Assembly (NCBI GenBank): GCA_030529655.1
Contig: JAUMWJ010000006.1
Coordinates: 1-44,603, forward strand
DNA length: 44,603 nucleotides
Reading direction: 5' to 3'
DNA from: Eubacteriales bacterium
GTDB lineage: Bacteria; Bacillota; Clostridia; Oscillospirales; Oscillospiraceae
Within the stretch, counting starts at the first letter, position 1. Each line of letters starts with the position of its first letter. Positions 17,365-24,763 of this stretch are shown piece after piece. Below the pieces are notes generated by a model, which was given only the letters and a program-made list of their open reading frames with translations, was not told the DNA's origin and did not search any database. Position numbers and translations under genes: made by a program.

Positions 17365-17699
17365 GAATTGCGATTGATATTTTGATTGGCATCAGCCTGT
17401 TCTTCGCGCTGGCCGGTGTGGTGGGTATGCTCCGTATGCCCGACACCTTCAGCCGTATGCAGTCCGCCACCAACATCACCACGCTGGGTGTGCTGGGCGT
17501 CATTATCGGCGCGATCCTCTACACCGCGTTTGTGCTGCATAACTATGAGATGACCGTCAAACTGGCCATCATCGGTGTGTTCTACATCATCACCAACCCC
17601 ATCTCCGGCCATGCACTGGCCAAGGGCGCCTACAAGCACGGCGTGCGTCCCGACAAGGAGATGGAAGTAAATCGCTATGAGGAGGATCTGGGAGAATGA
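17361..17699 (+). CDS. mnhG: Mrp-type antiporter subunit G-like (MbhC)
   Basis: 112 residues, ATGA overlap on both sides. Three membrane helices; GMLRMPDTFSRMQSATNITT is the MnhG/MrpG signature (usually RLPDxxxRxHAAT). Its order after E and F matches both Mrp and Mbh operons. Confidence 0.93.
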   Translation: MRIAIDILIGISLFFALAGVVGMLRMPDTFSRMQSATNITTLGVLGVIIGAILYTAFVLHNYEMTVKLAIIGVFYIITNPISGHALAKGAYKHGVRPDKEMEVNRYEEDLGE

Positions 17700-17956
17700 C
17701 GACTTTATATACCATCCTCAATAGTATGTGCCTTCTGGGCATCGTCGTGTGCGCCATTCTGGCGGTGACACTGGAAAAACCCTTGTCTTCCAGCATTGCA
17801 TTGGGCACCACCGGTGCATTCGTGTCGCTGGAGTTTTTGCTGCTGCAGGCACCCGATGTGGCCATTGCTGAGGCCGCTGTGGGTGCGGTACTGTCCACGG
17901 TGCTGTTCGTGGTTGCCGTACGCAAGACCACCAAGAAGGAGGATGAGGAGAAATGA
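17696..17956 (+). CDS. mbhD: MbhD-like membrane subunit (DUF4040 type)
   Basis: 86 residues with two or three helices. LLLQAPDVAIAEAAVGA is the DUF4040/MbhD hallmark, corresponding to a segment of the large MrpA protein that is split off in membrane-bound hydrogenases. It overlaps neighbours by ATGA. It should help form the ion path at the junction of the antiporter and hydrogenase modules. Confidence 0.9.
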   Translation: MTTLYTILNSMCLLGIVVCAILAVTLEKPLSSSIALGTTGAFVSLEFLLLQAPDVAIAEAAVGAVLSTVLFVVAVRKTTKKEDEEK

Positions 17957-18315
17957 AAGGGAAAAAATGGGTGGGCCTGATTTCCCTGGCCATCATCTTC
18001 CTGGCAGGCATCTATGCCGTGCTGTATATGTACACCGATTTAGGTGTGACCTATGACGGCAAGAATACCGACGTGACCGAGCTGTATGCCAATCCCGAGG
18101 ACTATGATCTGGGGGACGAGGACGGCGTGGCATCGGCCATTGTGGAACTGGGTCTGGATAAGACCAAGGCTGTCAATAATGTGGCGGCGGTGGTGTTCGA
18201 CTTCCGTGGTTTCGATACCATCGGCGAGTCCTTCATCCTGCTGGCTGCCATCTCCGGCTCTTTCATCATCCTGCGCACCAATAAAGAGAAGAAGGAGGAA
18301 GATGAACTTGTCTAA
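17953..18315 (+). CDS. mbhE: MbhE-like membrane subunit (MrpA C-terminal-like)
   Basis: 120 residues: an N-terminal helix, an acidic hydrophilic stretch (residues about 30-65), then NNVAAVVFDFRGFDTIGESF and a second helix, the MbhE/MrpA C-terminal signature. It overlaps mnhB by 14 nt. Confidence 0.9.
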   Translation: MKGKKWVGLISLAIIFLAGIYAVLYMYTDLGVTYDGKNTDVTELYANPEDYDLGDEDGVASAIVELGLDKTKAVNNVAAVVFDFRGFDTIGESFILLAAISGSFIILRTNKEKKEEDELV

Positions 18316-18787
18316 GAATATCAAAGTCAAAGAGGTCATCGTCAGCTCCGGCGCAGACCGTTTTCTGCCCTTTTCGCTGACACTGGGCCTGTTCGTCATC
18401 CTGTTCGGAACCTCCTCCTCCGGCGGTGGTTTTCAGGGCGGCGTCATCGTGGCCTCCGGCTGCCTGCTGGTCTATCTGGGCCACGGCTACAAGGCGGCTG
18501 TCAGTTCCATCAATATGGAGTTTATCCGAATCAACGAGGCCATCGGCGCCACGCTGTACATCCTGCTGGGCGTGTGCGGTCTGGTATTCGGCGCACGCTT
18601 CTGCCAGAATGTGTTTTACAAGATCGGCGATGTGGGTGACCTTATTTCCGGCGGTACCATCACCTTCATGAGCTATGCCGTCGGCTACAAGGTGCTGACC
18701 GGCGTGGGCTTCCTGCTGCTTCTGCTGCTGGGCATGCTGGCTCCTGAGAATGATGAAAATGAGAAGAAGGAGGACGAGGCACAATGA
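18302..18787 (+). CDS. mnhB: Mrp-type antiporter subunit B-like (MbhF)
   Basis: 161 residues from the ATG at 18302, with GGAGGAAG just upstream; a longer in-frame ORF from 18086 only reads through mbhE. Four helices; LFGTSSSGGGFQGGVIVASG is the MnhB signature (usually GHxxPGGGFxGG). It ends in an acidic, Lys-rich tail. Confidence 0.92.
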   Translation: MNLSKNIKVKEVIVSSGADRFLPFSLTLGLFVILFGTSSSGGGFQGGVIVASGCLLVYLGHGYKAAVSSINMEFIRINEAIGATLYILLGVCGLVFGARFCQNVFYKIGDVGDLISGGTITFMSYAVGYKVLTGVGFLLLLLLGMLAPENDENEKKEDEAQ

Positions 18788-19134
18788 TTATCGGCAACTA
18801 TATCGTGTCCATCTTCCTGATCGTGCTGGGCCTCTACGCAGTGGCTAACAAGCACAATATGATCAAGATCGTGCTGGGCATGGGCATCGTGGACTACGGC
18901 GTGAATCTGTTGATCGTGTCCATCGGCTACCGTCCCGGCGGTACGGCACCTCTGTTCGTGGCAAACGAGCTGCTGCAGGGCAACTTCTTCGTTGACCCTG
19001 TGCCCCAGGCACTGACATTGACCAGCATCGTCATCGGCGCCTGCGTGGACGCCATGGCGCTGTCCCTTGTCATCAAGATCTATCGTAAGTATCATACGAT
19101 CGATTCTACCGAAGTCAGGAGGCTGCACGGATGA
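18784..19134 (+). CDS. mnhC: Mrp-type antiporter subunit C-like (MbhG; NuoK-like)
   Basis: 116 residues, three helices, ATGA overlaps. GLYAVANKHNMIKIVLGMGI and VDPVPQALTLTSIVIGACVD are MnhC/NuoK motifs. NuoK-family proteins carry membrane-buried acidic residues for ion transfer; here an Asp (GIVDYGVNLL) sits in helix 2 where Glu is common. Confidence 0.93.
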   Translation: MIIGNYIVSIFLIVLGLYAVANKHNMIKIVLGMGIVDYGVNLLIVSIGYRPGGTAPLFVANELLQGNFFVDPVPQALTLTSIVIGACVDAMALSLVIKIYRKYHTIDSTEVRRLHG

Positions 19135-21050
19135 GCTACATACATTTTCCTGTGATCGCGGTCATGATCCTGTTTTTGGCAGCTTTTCTGGTTGTCATCT
19201 TCGGTACGCACCGCAAGAATCTGCGCCGTATCATTGCCATGACCGCGGCCATCATCTCCTTCGGTCTGATTTTCTATCTCATTAAGCCCGTTATGCTTGA
19301 GGGCGAGGTGATCTCCTACTGGATGGGCAACTGGAGCCCTGTAGAGGGCTACGCCATCGGTATCGGCTACGAGATCGACGGCTTGAATCTGTTCTTCGCC
19401 CTGCTGGTGTCCTTCACCACGCTGTTCTCCGGCTGGTACTCCCTGCGCTACATGGAGCGGGACGACTATCTGGACCGTTACTACACCCTGTATCTGATGC
19501 TCTCCGGCGCTGTACTGGGCCTGGTGCTCACCGGCGACCTCTTCAATATGTTCGTCATGATTGAGATCATGACCTTCGCCGCTGTGGCGTTGACCGCCTT
19601 CCGTAACTGGACGGCCGGTGCTTTGGAGGCCTCCTTCAAGTACCTGGTAGTCGGCTCTGCCGGTTCTTCCTTCGTGCTGACCGGCGTGATTCTGATCTAT
19701 GCCCAGTGCCACACGCTGAATATGGCGCAGATCTCCTCTTACCTGGCCGGTAACGAGGGGCTGACCCCCACCACCGTGCTGGCATTCGGTCTGCTCTTTG
19801 CCGGCTTCGGCGTCAAGAGTTACATCGTACCTTTCCATCCCACTGCGGCCGATGCTTATACGGCGGCTCCGTCCTCCGTGTCCATGCTGTTCTCCGGTAT
19901 GGTCAACAAGGCCGGCGTTTACGCCATGATCCGTATGGCATACGTGATCTTCCAGGCCATGGGTATCTCCGCTGTTCAGTGCCTGCTGGTGCTGGTGGGC
20001 TGCGTGACCATGTTCGTGGGCGTGACCATGGCCTTGGCACAGCATGACTTCAAGCGTCTGCTGGCATTCCACTCTATCTCTCAGATCGGCTATGTCATCA
20101 CCGCTATCGGTCTTGGCACCGCCATGGGTCTGAGCGGCGGTCTGTTCCACGCCATGAACCATACCCTCTTTAAGGGATTGCTGTTCCTGTGCGCAGGTAG
20201 CGTGTCCTATGCCGCCGGCACCACCAGTCTTGACAAGCTGGGCGGCCTGAGTAAGAAGATGCCCAAGACCACTATCATTTTCCTGGTCGGTGCGTTCTCT
20301 ATCTCCGGCTTGCCTCCCTTTAACGGCTTTGCCTCCAAGTGGATGATCTATCAGGCCACCTACGAAAAGGCCGTTGCCGCCAACAATATCGGCTACGCCT
20401 TCGTCACCGTGGTGGCGCTGATCGTATCCGTGATGACGCTGGCCTCCTTTATCAAGGTCACCCAGTCCGTGTTCTTCGGTCAGCTCAAGGCCGACTGCGC
20501 AGAGGTCAAGGAAGTACCGCTGGGTATGCGTATCCCCATGTGGATCATGGCGGCCATCTGCCTGCTCTCCGGCGTGTTCTACAACAAGGTGATCGAGTGG
20601 CTGCTCAATCCCGCTACCGCCGCCGCCATCAATGTGACCAACTATATCGACAAGATGATGGGCGATGGCTATGCGGCACAGGCCGGTATCCAGAACCTGC
20701 CCGTGCAGGGTGCTGCTTTGAGTTTCTGGAATCCCCTGATGTGGCTGGTACTGTTCGTGATCGTGTTCTTCGCTGTGGGTATCGTGGTCGTGACCGGCAA
20801 GCGCAGCCGCGGTCAGGTGCTCTCCGAGGGTGACGAGCCGGAGGCCAAGTACGATTCCTTCTTCGGCGGCGAAAAGGCACTGCCCAGCCATGTGGCAGGC
20901 GGCGACCTGTTCTGGGGCTTCAAGCATAATTGGAAGGGTTACTTCCACTTTATGGAGCGCGCCCATTCCGGTATCGTCAACGACTACGCTCTGTGGGCCG
21001 TTGTGGCGACTGCCGTATTCATCGTGTATCTGTTCATTTTTGTGCATTGA
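19131..21050 (+). CDS. mnhD: Mrp-type antiporter subunit D-like (MbhH) with MbhI-like C-terminal extension
   Basis: 639 residues with many membrane helices, against about 490-510 for usual MnhD/MbhH. The conserved ion-path residues are present: the helix with FNMFVMIEIMTFAAVAL (Glu near 144) and GFGVKSYIVPFHPTAADAY (Lys near 230). LLAFHSISQIGYVITAIGLG follows. After residue about 500 there is extra sequence: an amphipathic region, a helix (LVLFVIVFFAVGIVVV), a soluble loop and a last helix beginning HSGIVNDYALWAVVATA, which resembles MbhI or the NuoL C-terminus. No separate mbhI gene exists in the operon, so a fusion is likely. Confidence 0.92.
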   Translation: MSYIHFPVIAVMILFLAAFLVVIFGTHRKNLRRIIAMTAAIISFGLIFYLIKPVMLEGEVISYWMGNWSPVEGYAIGIGYEIDGLNLFFALLVSFTTLFSGWYSLRYMERDDYLDRYYTLYLMLSGAVLGLVLTGDLFNMFVMIEIMTFAAVALTAFRNWTAGALEASFKYLVVGSAGSSFVLTGVILIYAQCHTLNMAQISSYLAGNEGLTPTTVLAFGLLFAGFGVKSYIVPFHPTAADAYTAAPSSVSMLFSGMVNKAGVYAMIRMAYVIFQAMGISAVQCLLVLVGCVTMFVGVTMALAQHDFKRLLAFHSISQIGYVITAIGLGTAMGLSGGLFHAMNHTLFKGLLFLCAGSVSYAAGTTSLDKLGGLSKKMPKTTIIFLVGAFSISGLPPFNGFASKWMIYQATYEKAVAANNIGYAFVTVVALIVSVMTLASFIKVTQSVFFGQLKADCAEVKEVPLGMRIPMWIMAAICLLSGVFYNKVIEWLLNPATAAAINVTNYIDKMMGDGYAAQAGIQNLPVQGAALSFWNPLMWLVLFVIVFFAVGIVVVTGKRSRGQVLSEGDEPEAKYDSFFGGEKALPSHVAGGDLFWGFKHNWKGYFHFMERAHSGIVNDYALWAVVATAVFIVYLFIFVH

Positions 21051-21064
21051 GGAGGTGAGGGACT

Positions 21065-22003
21065 ATGGAAATTCTGTTCGCCGTTTTGCGTATCTTGTTC
21101 TTCCCCGGTCTGCTGTTTGTGGCCGTGGGCGGTCTGCTGCTCAGCGGTATCGACCGTAAGGTGTTGGCTCGTATGCAGCGCCGTGTAGGCCCTCCCATCG
21201 TGCAGCCTTTCTATGATTTCTTCAAACTGATGGGTAAGGAAACCATCATTCCTCACCACGCCAATCGCACCGTGTATATGTGGGCACCCATCGTGGGTAT
21301 GGTGAGCTTGGCGGTGACCATGCTCTTTATCCCCATCTGCGGTTTCTCCGCCTTTTCCGGTACGGCGGATCTGCTGGTGGTGCTGTACCTGCTGACCATC
21401 CCCGCCGTGTGCCTGATCGTGGGCGGCTCCGCTTCCGGCTCTCCCTTTGCAGGGGTCGGTATCTCCCGTGAGATGGTGGCCATGATGAGTTATGAGCTGC
21501 CTCTGGTGCTGGTGCTTTTGAGCGTTGCCAAGCAGGTGGGCTCTTTGAGCCTGCAGGACATTGCCGCCTATCAGGCTGCCAACGGCTGCATTCTGTTCCA
21601 TTGGAGCATGATTCCTGCTGCCATTGCCATGCTGTTGGTGATTCCTGCTGAGGCCGGCTGCCACCCCTTCGATGTGGCCGAGGCCGAGACCGAGATCTGC
21701 GAAGGCCCGCTGGTGGAGTACAGCGGCGCACCTCTGGGTGTGTTCAAGCTGAACCACGCCATGAAGCTGTTCGTGCTGACCGCTCTGTTCTGCGCTCTGT
21801 TTTTGGGCGGCATTACCAGCGGTATCGCACCGGTAGATGTGCTGATCATTTTCGCTCTGTGCGCCGTGGTGATGATCGTCTGTGTTACCCTGCTGCACGG
21901 TATCTGCGCCCGTCTTCGCGTGGAGCAGGTATTCAAGTTCTATTGGACCGTGGTGACGGGTCTGGCGCTTGTCAGCCTGATCCTCGTCTGGTTCGGTCTG
22001 TAA
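21065..22003 (+). CDS. mbhM: NuoH/MbhM-like membrane subunit
   Basis: 312 residues, about eight helices, with GGAGGTGAGG upstream. RRVGPPIVQPFYDFFKLMGK and the cytoplasmic loop FDVAEAETEICEGPLVEYSG are the signatures of complex I subunit 1 (NuoH, EchB, MbhM). It anchors the catalytic subunits to the membrane and links electron transfer to ion pumping; the acidic loop is intact. Confidence 0.95.
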   Translation: MEILFAVLRILFFPGLLFVAVGGLLLSGIDRKVLARMQRRVGPPIVQPFYDFFKLMGKETIIPHHANRTVYMWAPIVGMVSLAVTMLFIPICGFSAFSGTADLLVVLYLLTIPAVCLIVGGSASGSPFAGVGISREMVAMMSYELPLVLVLLSVAKQVGSLSLQDIAAYQAANGCILFHWSMIPAAIAMLLVIPAEAGCHPFDVAEAETEICEGPLVEYSGAPLGVFKLNHAMKLFVLTALFCALFLGGITSGIAPVDVLIIFALCAVVMIVCVTLLHGICARLRVEQVFKFYWTVVTGLALVSLILVWFGL

Positions 22004-22015
22004 GGAGGTTGCGGT

Positions 22016-22462
22016 ATGTTTAAGAATTTAATCGCTGACAGCGCCGCCAAATCCCCTTGGGTCTATCATATCAACACCGGCTCCTGCAACGGCTGCGACA
22101 TCGAACTGGTTGCCGCCATTACGCCTCGTTTTGACGCTGAGCGTTTCGGCGTCAAGCTGGCGGGTACTCCCCGTCACGCTGACATTGTGGTGGTCACCGG
22201 CCCCGTTACCGCACAGTCCAAGGAGCGTCTGATCCGTACCCTGGAGCAGGTGCCCGAACCCCGCGTCATCGTAGCCATGGGCACTTGCCCCAATAGTTGC
22301 AACGTGTTCAAAAACAGCTATTCCGTGTGCGGCCCGCTGGAGAACTTCTGCCATGTGGATGTGTCCATCGCCGGCTGCTCGCCCAAGCCGGAGGCCGTGC
22401 TGGCCGGTATCGTGCAGGCCACCGAGATTCTCAAGCAGAAGAGGAAGGAGATGGCAAAATGA
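22016..22462 (+). CDS. mbhJ: [NiFe] hydrogenase small subunit (MbhJ/NuoB-like)
   Basis: 148 residues with AAGGAGGT upstream. Cluster ligands: Cys24 and Cys27 (TGSCNGCDIEL), Cys91 (AMGTCPNS) and Cys121 (IAGCSPKPEA), which bind the single proximal [4Fe-4S] cluster next to the [NiFe] site. There is no Tat signal, as expected for a cytoplasmic group 4 enzyme. It overlaps the polyferredoxin gene (ATGA), which should feed it electrons. Confidence 0.95.
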   Translation: MFKNLIADSAAKSPWVYHINTGSCNGCDIELVAAITPRFDAERFGVKLAGTPRHADIVVVTGPVTAQSKERLIRTLEQVPEPRVIVAMGTCPNSCNVFKNSYSVCGPLENFCHVDVSIAGCSPKPEAVLAGIVQATEILKQKRKEMAK

Positions 22463-23361
22463 GTTTTTCTTTCCCTTATCTGAAGTATGCTGTGGGTAAT
22501 CTGTTCAAGAAGTCCTCTTGTGATATGTACCCCTTCGTGGAGAGTACCGCCGCCGACAAGTATCGCGGTCGTATCGCTTATGATCCCACTAAGTGTATAA
22601 ACTGCGGCCTTTGCATGAAGGTCTGCTCTCCCAGCGCCATCACCCGCACCGAAAAGGAAGTGGAGGGCGGCAAGGAGATCACCTTCCATTTCGATCTGAC
22701 AAGCTGTACCTTCTGCGGTATGTGCCAGGACTTCTGCCCCCAGAAGGCCATCGAGCTGACCGCTGACTACGGCATGGTGGGTAAGCGCGAGGAGCTGTTC
22801 ACCGAGGGCAGCTACGTCAAGGAAGCACCTGCCGGCAAGCTGGGTATCGGCGATGACTGCGTGTTCTGCGGTCTGTGCGCCAAGATGTGCCCCCAGGGTG
22901 CTATCACCGTGGACCGTGCCAACAAGTCCTGGACGGTGGACGAGGACAAGTGCGTCAAGTGCGGCGTGTGCGTGGGCAAGTGCCCCAAGAAGACGCTGGA
23001 CTTCCAGAAGCCGCAGGTGCAGTGCGGCGAGGACTGCGTGTATTGCGGTCTGTGCGCCAAGATGTGCCCGCAAGGCGCCATTACCGTTGACCGCCCCAAC
23101 AAGAGTTGGACGGTGGACGAGGACAAGTGCGTCAAGTGCGGCGTGTGCGTGGGCAAGTGCCCCAAGAAGACGCTGGACTTCCAGAAGCCGCAGGTGCAGT
23201 GCGGCGAGGACTGCGTGTATTGCGGTCTGTGCGCCAAGATGTGCCCGCAAGGCGCCATTACCGTTGACCGCCCCAACAAGAGTTGGACGGTGGACAAGGA
23301 AAAGTGCGTGCTGTGCGGCATGTGCGTGAGCAAGTGCCCCAAGAAAGCACTGAAAATCTGA
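22459..23361 (+). CDS. mbhN: Polyferredoxin electron-input subunit with eight [4Fe-4S] motifs (MbhN-like)
   Basis: 300 residues from the ATG at 22459, overlapping the small-subunit stop; a longer in-frame ORF from 22297 reads through that gene. Residues 1-105 match the ordinary two-cluster MbhN/EchF/NuoI subunit (CINCGLCMKVC at 46 and CTFCGMCQDFC at 83). Six further CxxCxxCxxxC motifs follow as three 59-residue units starting at residues 136, 195 and 254 (the last truncated), joined by a linker with QVQCGEDC. Each unit holds two motifs, so eight [4Fe-4S] clusters are predicted in all. Units one and two are nearly identical in DNA. The tail may act as a wire or docking arm for external ferredoxin. 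Last gene of the operon. Confidence 0.93.
   Translation: MSFSFPYLKYAVGNLFKKSSCDMYPFVESTAADKYRGRIAYDPTKCINCGLCMKVCSPSAITRTEKEVEGGKEITFHFDLTSCTFCGMCQDFCPQKAIELTADYGMVGKREELFTEGSYVKEAPAGKLGIGDDCVFCGLCAKMCPQGAITVDRANKSWTVDEDKCVKCGVCVGKCPKKTLDFQKPQVQCGEDCVYCGLCAKMCPQGAITVDRPNKSWTVDEDKCVKCGVCVGKCPKKTLDFQKPQVQCGEDCVYCGLCAKMCPQGAITVDRPNKSWTVDKEKCVLCGMCVSKCPKKALKI
22930..23295 (+). repeat. Exact tandem duplication, 177-nt period, inside the polyferredoxin gene
   Basis: Positions 22930-23118 and 23107-23295 are identical over 189 nt, overlapping by 12 nt, which is a tandem repeat of period 177 nt (59 codons). The flanking unit boundaries (22864-22929 and after 23295) are diverged. Synonymous positions have not drifted, so the last duplication is very recent. 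Confidence 0.93.
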
Positions 23362-23368
23362 TTGAGAA

Positions 23369-23402
23369 AAAATCCTCCGACAAAATGTCGGGGGATTTTT
23401 GA
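23369..23402 (+). terminator. Terminator of the hydrogenase operon
   Basis: AAATCCTCCGACA pairs with TGTCGGGGGATTT around a short A-rich loop and is followed by T residues, 8 nt after the polyferredoxin stop. Confidence 0.88.
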
Positions 23403-23406
23403 CCAT

Positions 23407-23435
23407 TTGACAAGCGGCACCAACTCTGCTATCAT
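23407..23435 (+). promoter_or_regulatory. Promoter of the Cys-rich small protein gene
   Basis: TTGACA at 23407-23412 and TATCAT at 23430-23435 with a 17-nt spacer, just after the hydrogenase terminator, so this gene is transcribed on its own. Confidence 0.8.
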
Positions 23436-23467
23436 TTTTGATAGAAACCACATCGGAGGTATGTATC

Positions 23468-23764
23468 ATGGCAGAGAAAAGCTTATTTGAAAAGAAACCG
23501 GAGGAGTGCCGCTACTCCTTTACCCAGCACACCGCGTGTGAGTTTTTCCCTTGCCATAAGACGGAGAAACCCGAGGATTTCAACTGCCTGTTTTGCTATT
23601 GCCCGCTTTATGCGCTGGGCAGCAAGTGCGGCGGAAACTTCAAATATCTCGAAAACGGCGTCAAGGATTGCAGCGGCTGCCTGCGTCCCCACAACCGCGA
23701 GAGTTATTCCTACATCATGAGCCGGTATCCGGAGCTGATGGAACTGGCGAAGAAGAACAGATAA
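23468..23764 (+). CDS. Cysteine-rich small-domain protein
   Basis: 98 residues from the ATG at 23468, chosen for GGAGG at 23455-23459. Eight cysteines: CEFFPCHK, CLFCYCPLYALGSKCGG and the DCSGCLRPH end, as in the Cys-rich small domain family known from anaerobes and methanogens and sometimes found with cobamide genes. It probably binds zinc or an Fe-S cluster; no reaction is known to me. It follows the hydrogenase operon but has its own promoter and terminator, so a shared role is not shown. Confidence 0.75.
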   Translation: MAEKSLFEKKPEECRYSFTQHTACEFFPCHKTEKPEDFNCLFCYCPLYALGSKCGGNFKYLENGVKDCSGCLRPHNRESYSYIMSRYPELMELAKKNR

Positions 23765-23776
23765 GAGATGAGCAAA

Positions 23777-23818
23777 ACCCGCTGAAAAGGATTTTTCCTC
23801 TTCGGCGGGTATTTTTTG
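23777..23818 (+). terminator. Terminator after the Cys-rich small protein gene
   Basis: ACCCGCTGAA pairs with TTCGGCGGGT (one G-T pair), with an inner AAGG/CCTC-side extension, then a run of T. Confidence 0.82.
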
Positions 23819-23821
23819 GCT

Positions 23822-23846
23822 CGACAAATCCAAATTTGTCTACGTC
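23822..23846. repeat. Possible end remnant of the dispersed inverted-repeat element
   Basis: GACAAATCCAAATTTGTC is a near-perfect palindrome; with the following TACGTC it resembles the right end of the element at 36991-37012 (ACAAATCCCAATTTG then CATACGT). Confidence 0.4.
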
Positions 23847-23936
23847 CTGAAAAACTTATGGGGCGGTGTTGTTCGCTTTCTTTTTTTGCATGATTGCGCT
23901 CGTTCTGCACACCCTAACGAAAAAGGGAGGGTAAAT

Positions 23937-24650
23937 ATGAGCGAACAGACAAAAGCAACCAACACCGAAGACAAGCAGGAGACGACCTGCGATACACCCC
24001 AGCAACAGATCGTAGACATGGGCTCGTCCGTGGTGACCAATCAGCACGGCACCGTTCACTGTCTGACCATCATCGGGCAGATCGAGGGACACATGGTGCT
24101 GCCACCCAACACAAAAAGCACCAAGTATGAGCACGTGATGCCGCTTTTGGCGTCCATCGAGGAGTCGGATGACATTGACGGTTTACTGCTGCTGCTCAAC
24201 ACCGTGGGCGGTGATATTGAAGCAGGTCTTGGCATTGCCGAGATGATCGCCGGCATGAAAACACCCACCGTGACCCTTGTATTGGGCGGAGGACACTCCA
24301 TCGGCGTGCCGCTGGCGGTGTCGGGGCAGGTGACCATGATCGTGCCGTCGGCGTCTATGACGGTCCACCCGGTGCGTATGTCGGGTACGGTGATCGCCGC
24401 GCCACAGACCTACCACTATTTTGACCGATTGCAGGAGCGCATCGTCAAGTTCGTATCGGGCAACAGCCGTATCAGCGAGGAAAAGTTCCGCGAGCTGATG
24501 CTCTCCACCGGCGACATGGCCAACGATGTGGGCAGTGTGGTCTACGGTGAGCAGGCGGTGGAGCTGGGCATTATTGACCGCATCGGCACGCTGCACGAAG
24601 CACTTTCCTGCCTGTACGACATGATCGAGCATCGAAAGAGACAGGAATGA
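23937..24650 (+). CDS. ClpP-like serine peptidase of the TepA type
   Basis: 237 residues from the ATG at 23937, chosen for AAAGGGAGGG just upstream; the longer in-frame ORF from 23886 has no such site. After a polar N-terminus (about 25 residues) comes a ClpP/crotonase fold: LLLLLNTVGGDIEAGLGIAE, then VLGGGHSIGVPLAVSG, where the Ser of HSIG is the candidate nucleophile, and SMTVHPVRMSG with the candidate His. This matches TepA (YmfB), a cytoplasmic ClpP relative in Firmicutes. In Bacillus tepA lies next to spoIIIE; here it is next to smc. No Clp ATPase-binding partner is encoded nearby. Confidence 0.82.
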   Translation: MSEQTKATNTEDKQETTCDTPQQQIVDMGSSVVTNQHGTVHCLTIIGQIEGHMVLPPNTKSTKYEHVMPLLASIEESDDIDGLLLLLNTVGGDIEAGLGIAEMIAGMKTPTVTLVLGGGHSIGVPLAVSGQVTMIVPSASMTVHPVRMSGTVIAAPQTYHYFDRLQERIVKFVSGNSRISEEKFRELMLSTGDMANDVGSVVYGEQAVELGIIDRIGTLHEALSCLYDMIEHRKRQE

Positions 24651-24655
24651 AATGA

Positions 24656-24693
24656 CAAAACGGCGGTTTTTGCGAGAAAACTGCCGTTTTTTC
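24656..24693 (+). terminator. Terminator after the TepA-like gene
   Basis: AAAACGGCGGTTTT and AAAACTGCCGTTTT pair over 14 positions with one G-T pair, and a T run follows. Confidence 0.85.
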
Positions 24694-24694
24694 C

Positions 24695-24723
24695 TTGAAA
24701 AATACACACTTCCTTGCTATACT
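24695..24723 (+). promoter_or_regulatory. Promoter of the smc operon
   Basis: TTGAAA at 24695-24700 and TATACT at 24718-24723 with a 17-nt spacer, 40 nt upstream of the smc start and directly after the previous terminator. Confidence 0.8.
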
Positions 24724-24763
24724 AAATTAGTTATAGTATGTCATGTAAAATGAGGTGAATTGT

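Noticed and set aside
19092-21047. 651-residue reverse-strand ORF opposite mnhD
   Set aside because: Its translation is low-complexity, rich in His, Gln and Asp, with no domain or ribosome binding site; it shadows a clear membrane protein on the forward strand.
22318-23469. Reverse-strand ORFs with apparent 59-residue repeats
   Set aside because: The repetition only mirrors the tandem DNA repeat of the polyferredoxin gene.
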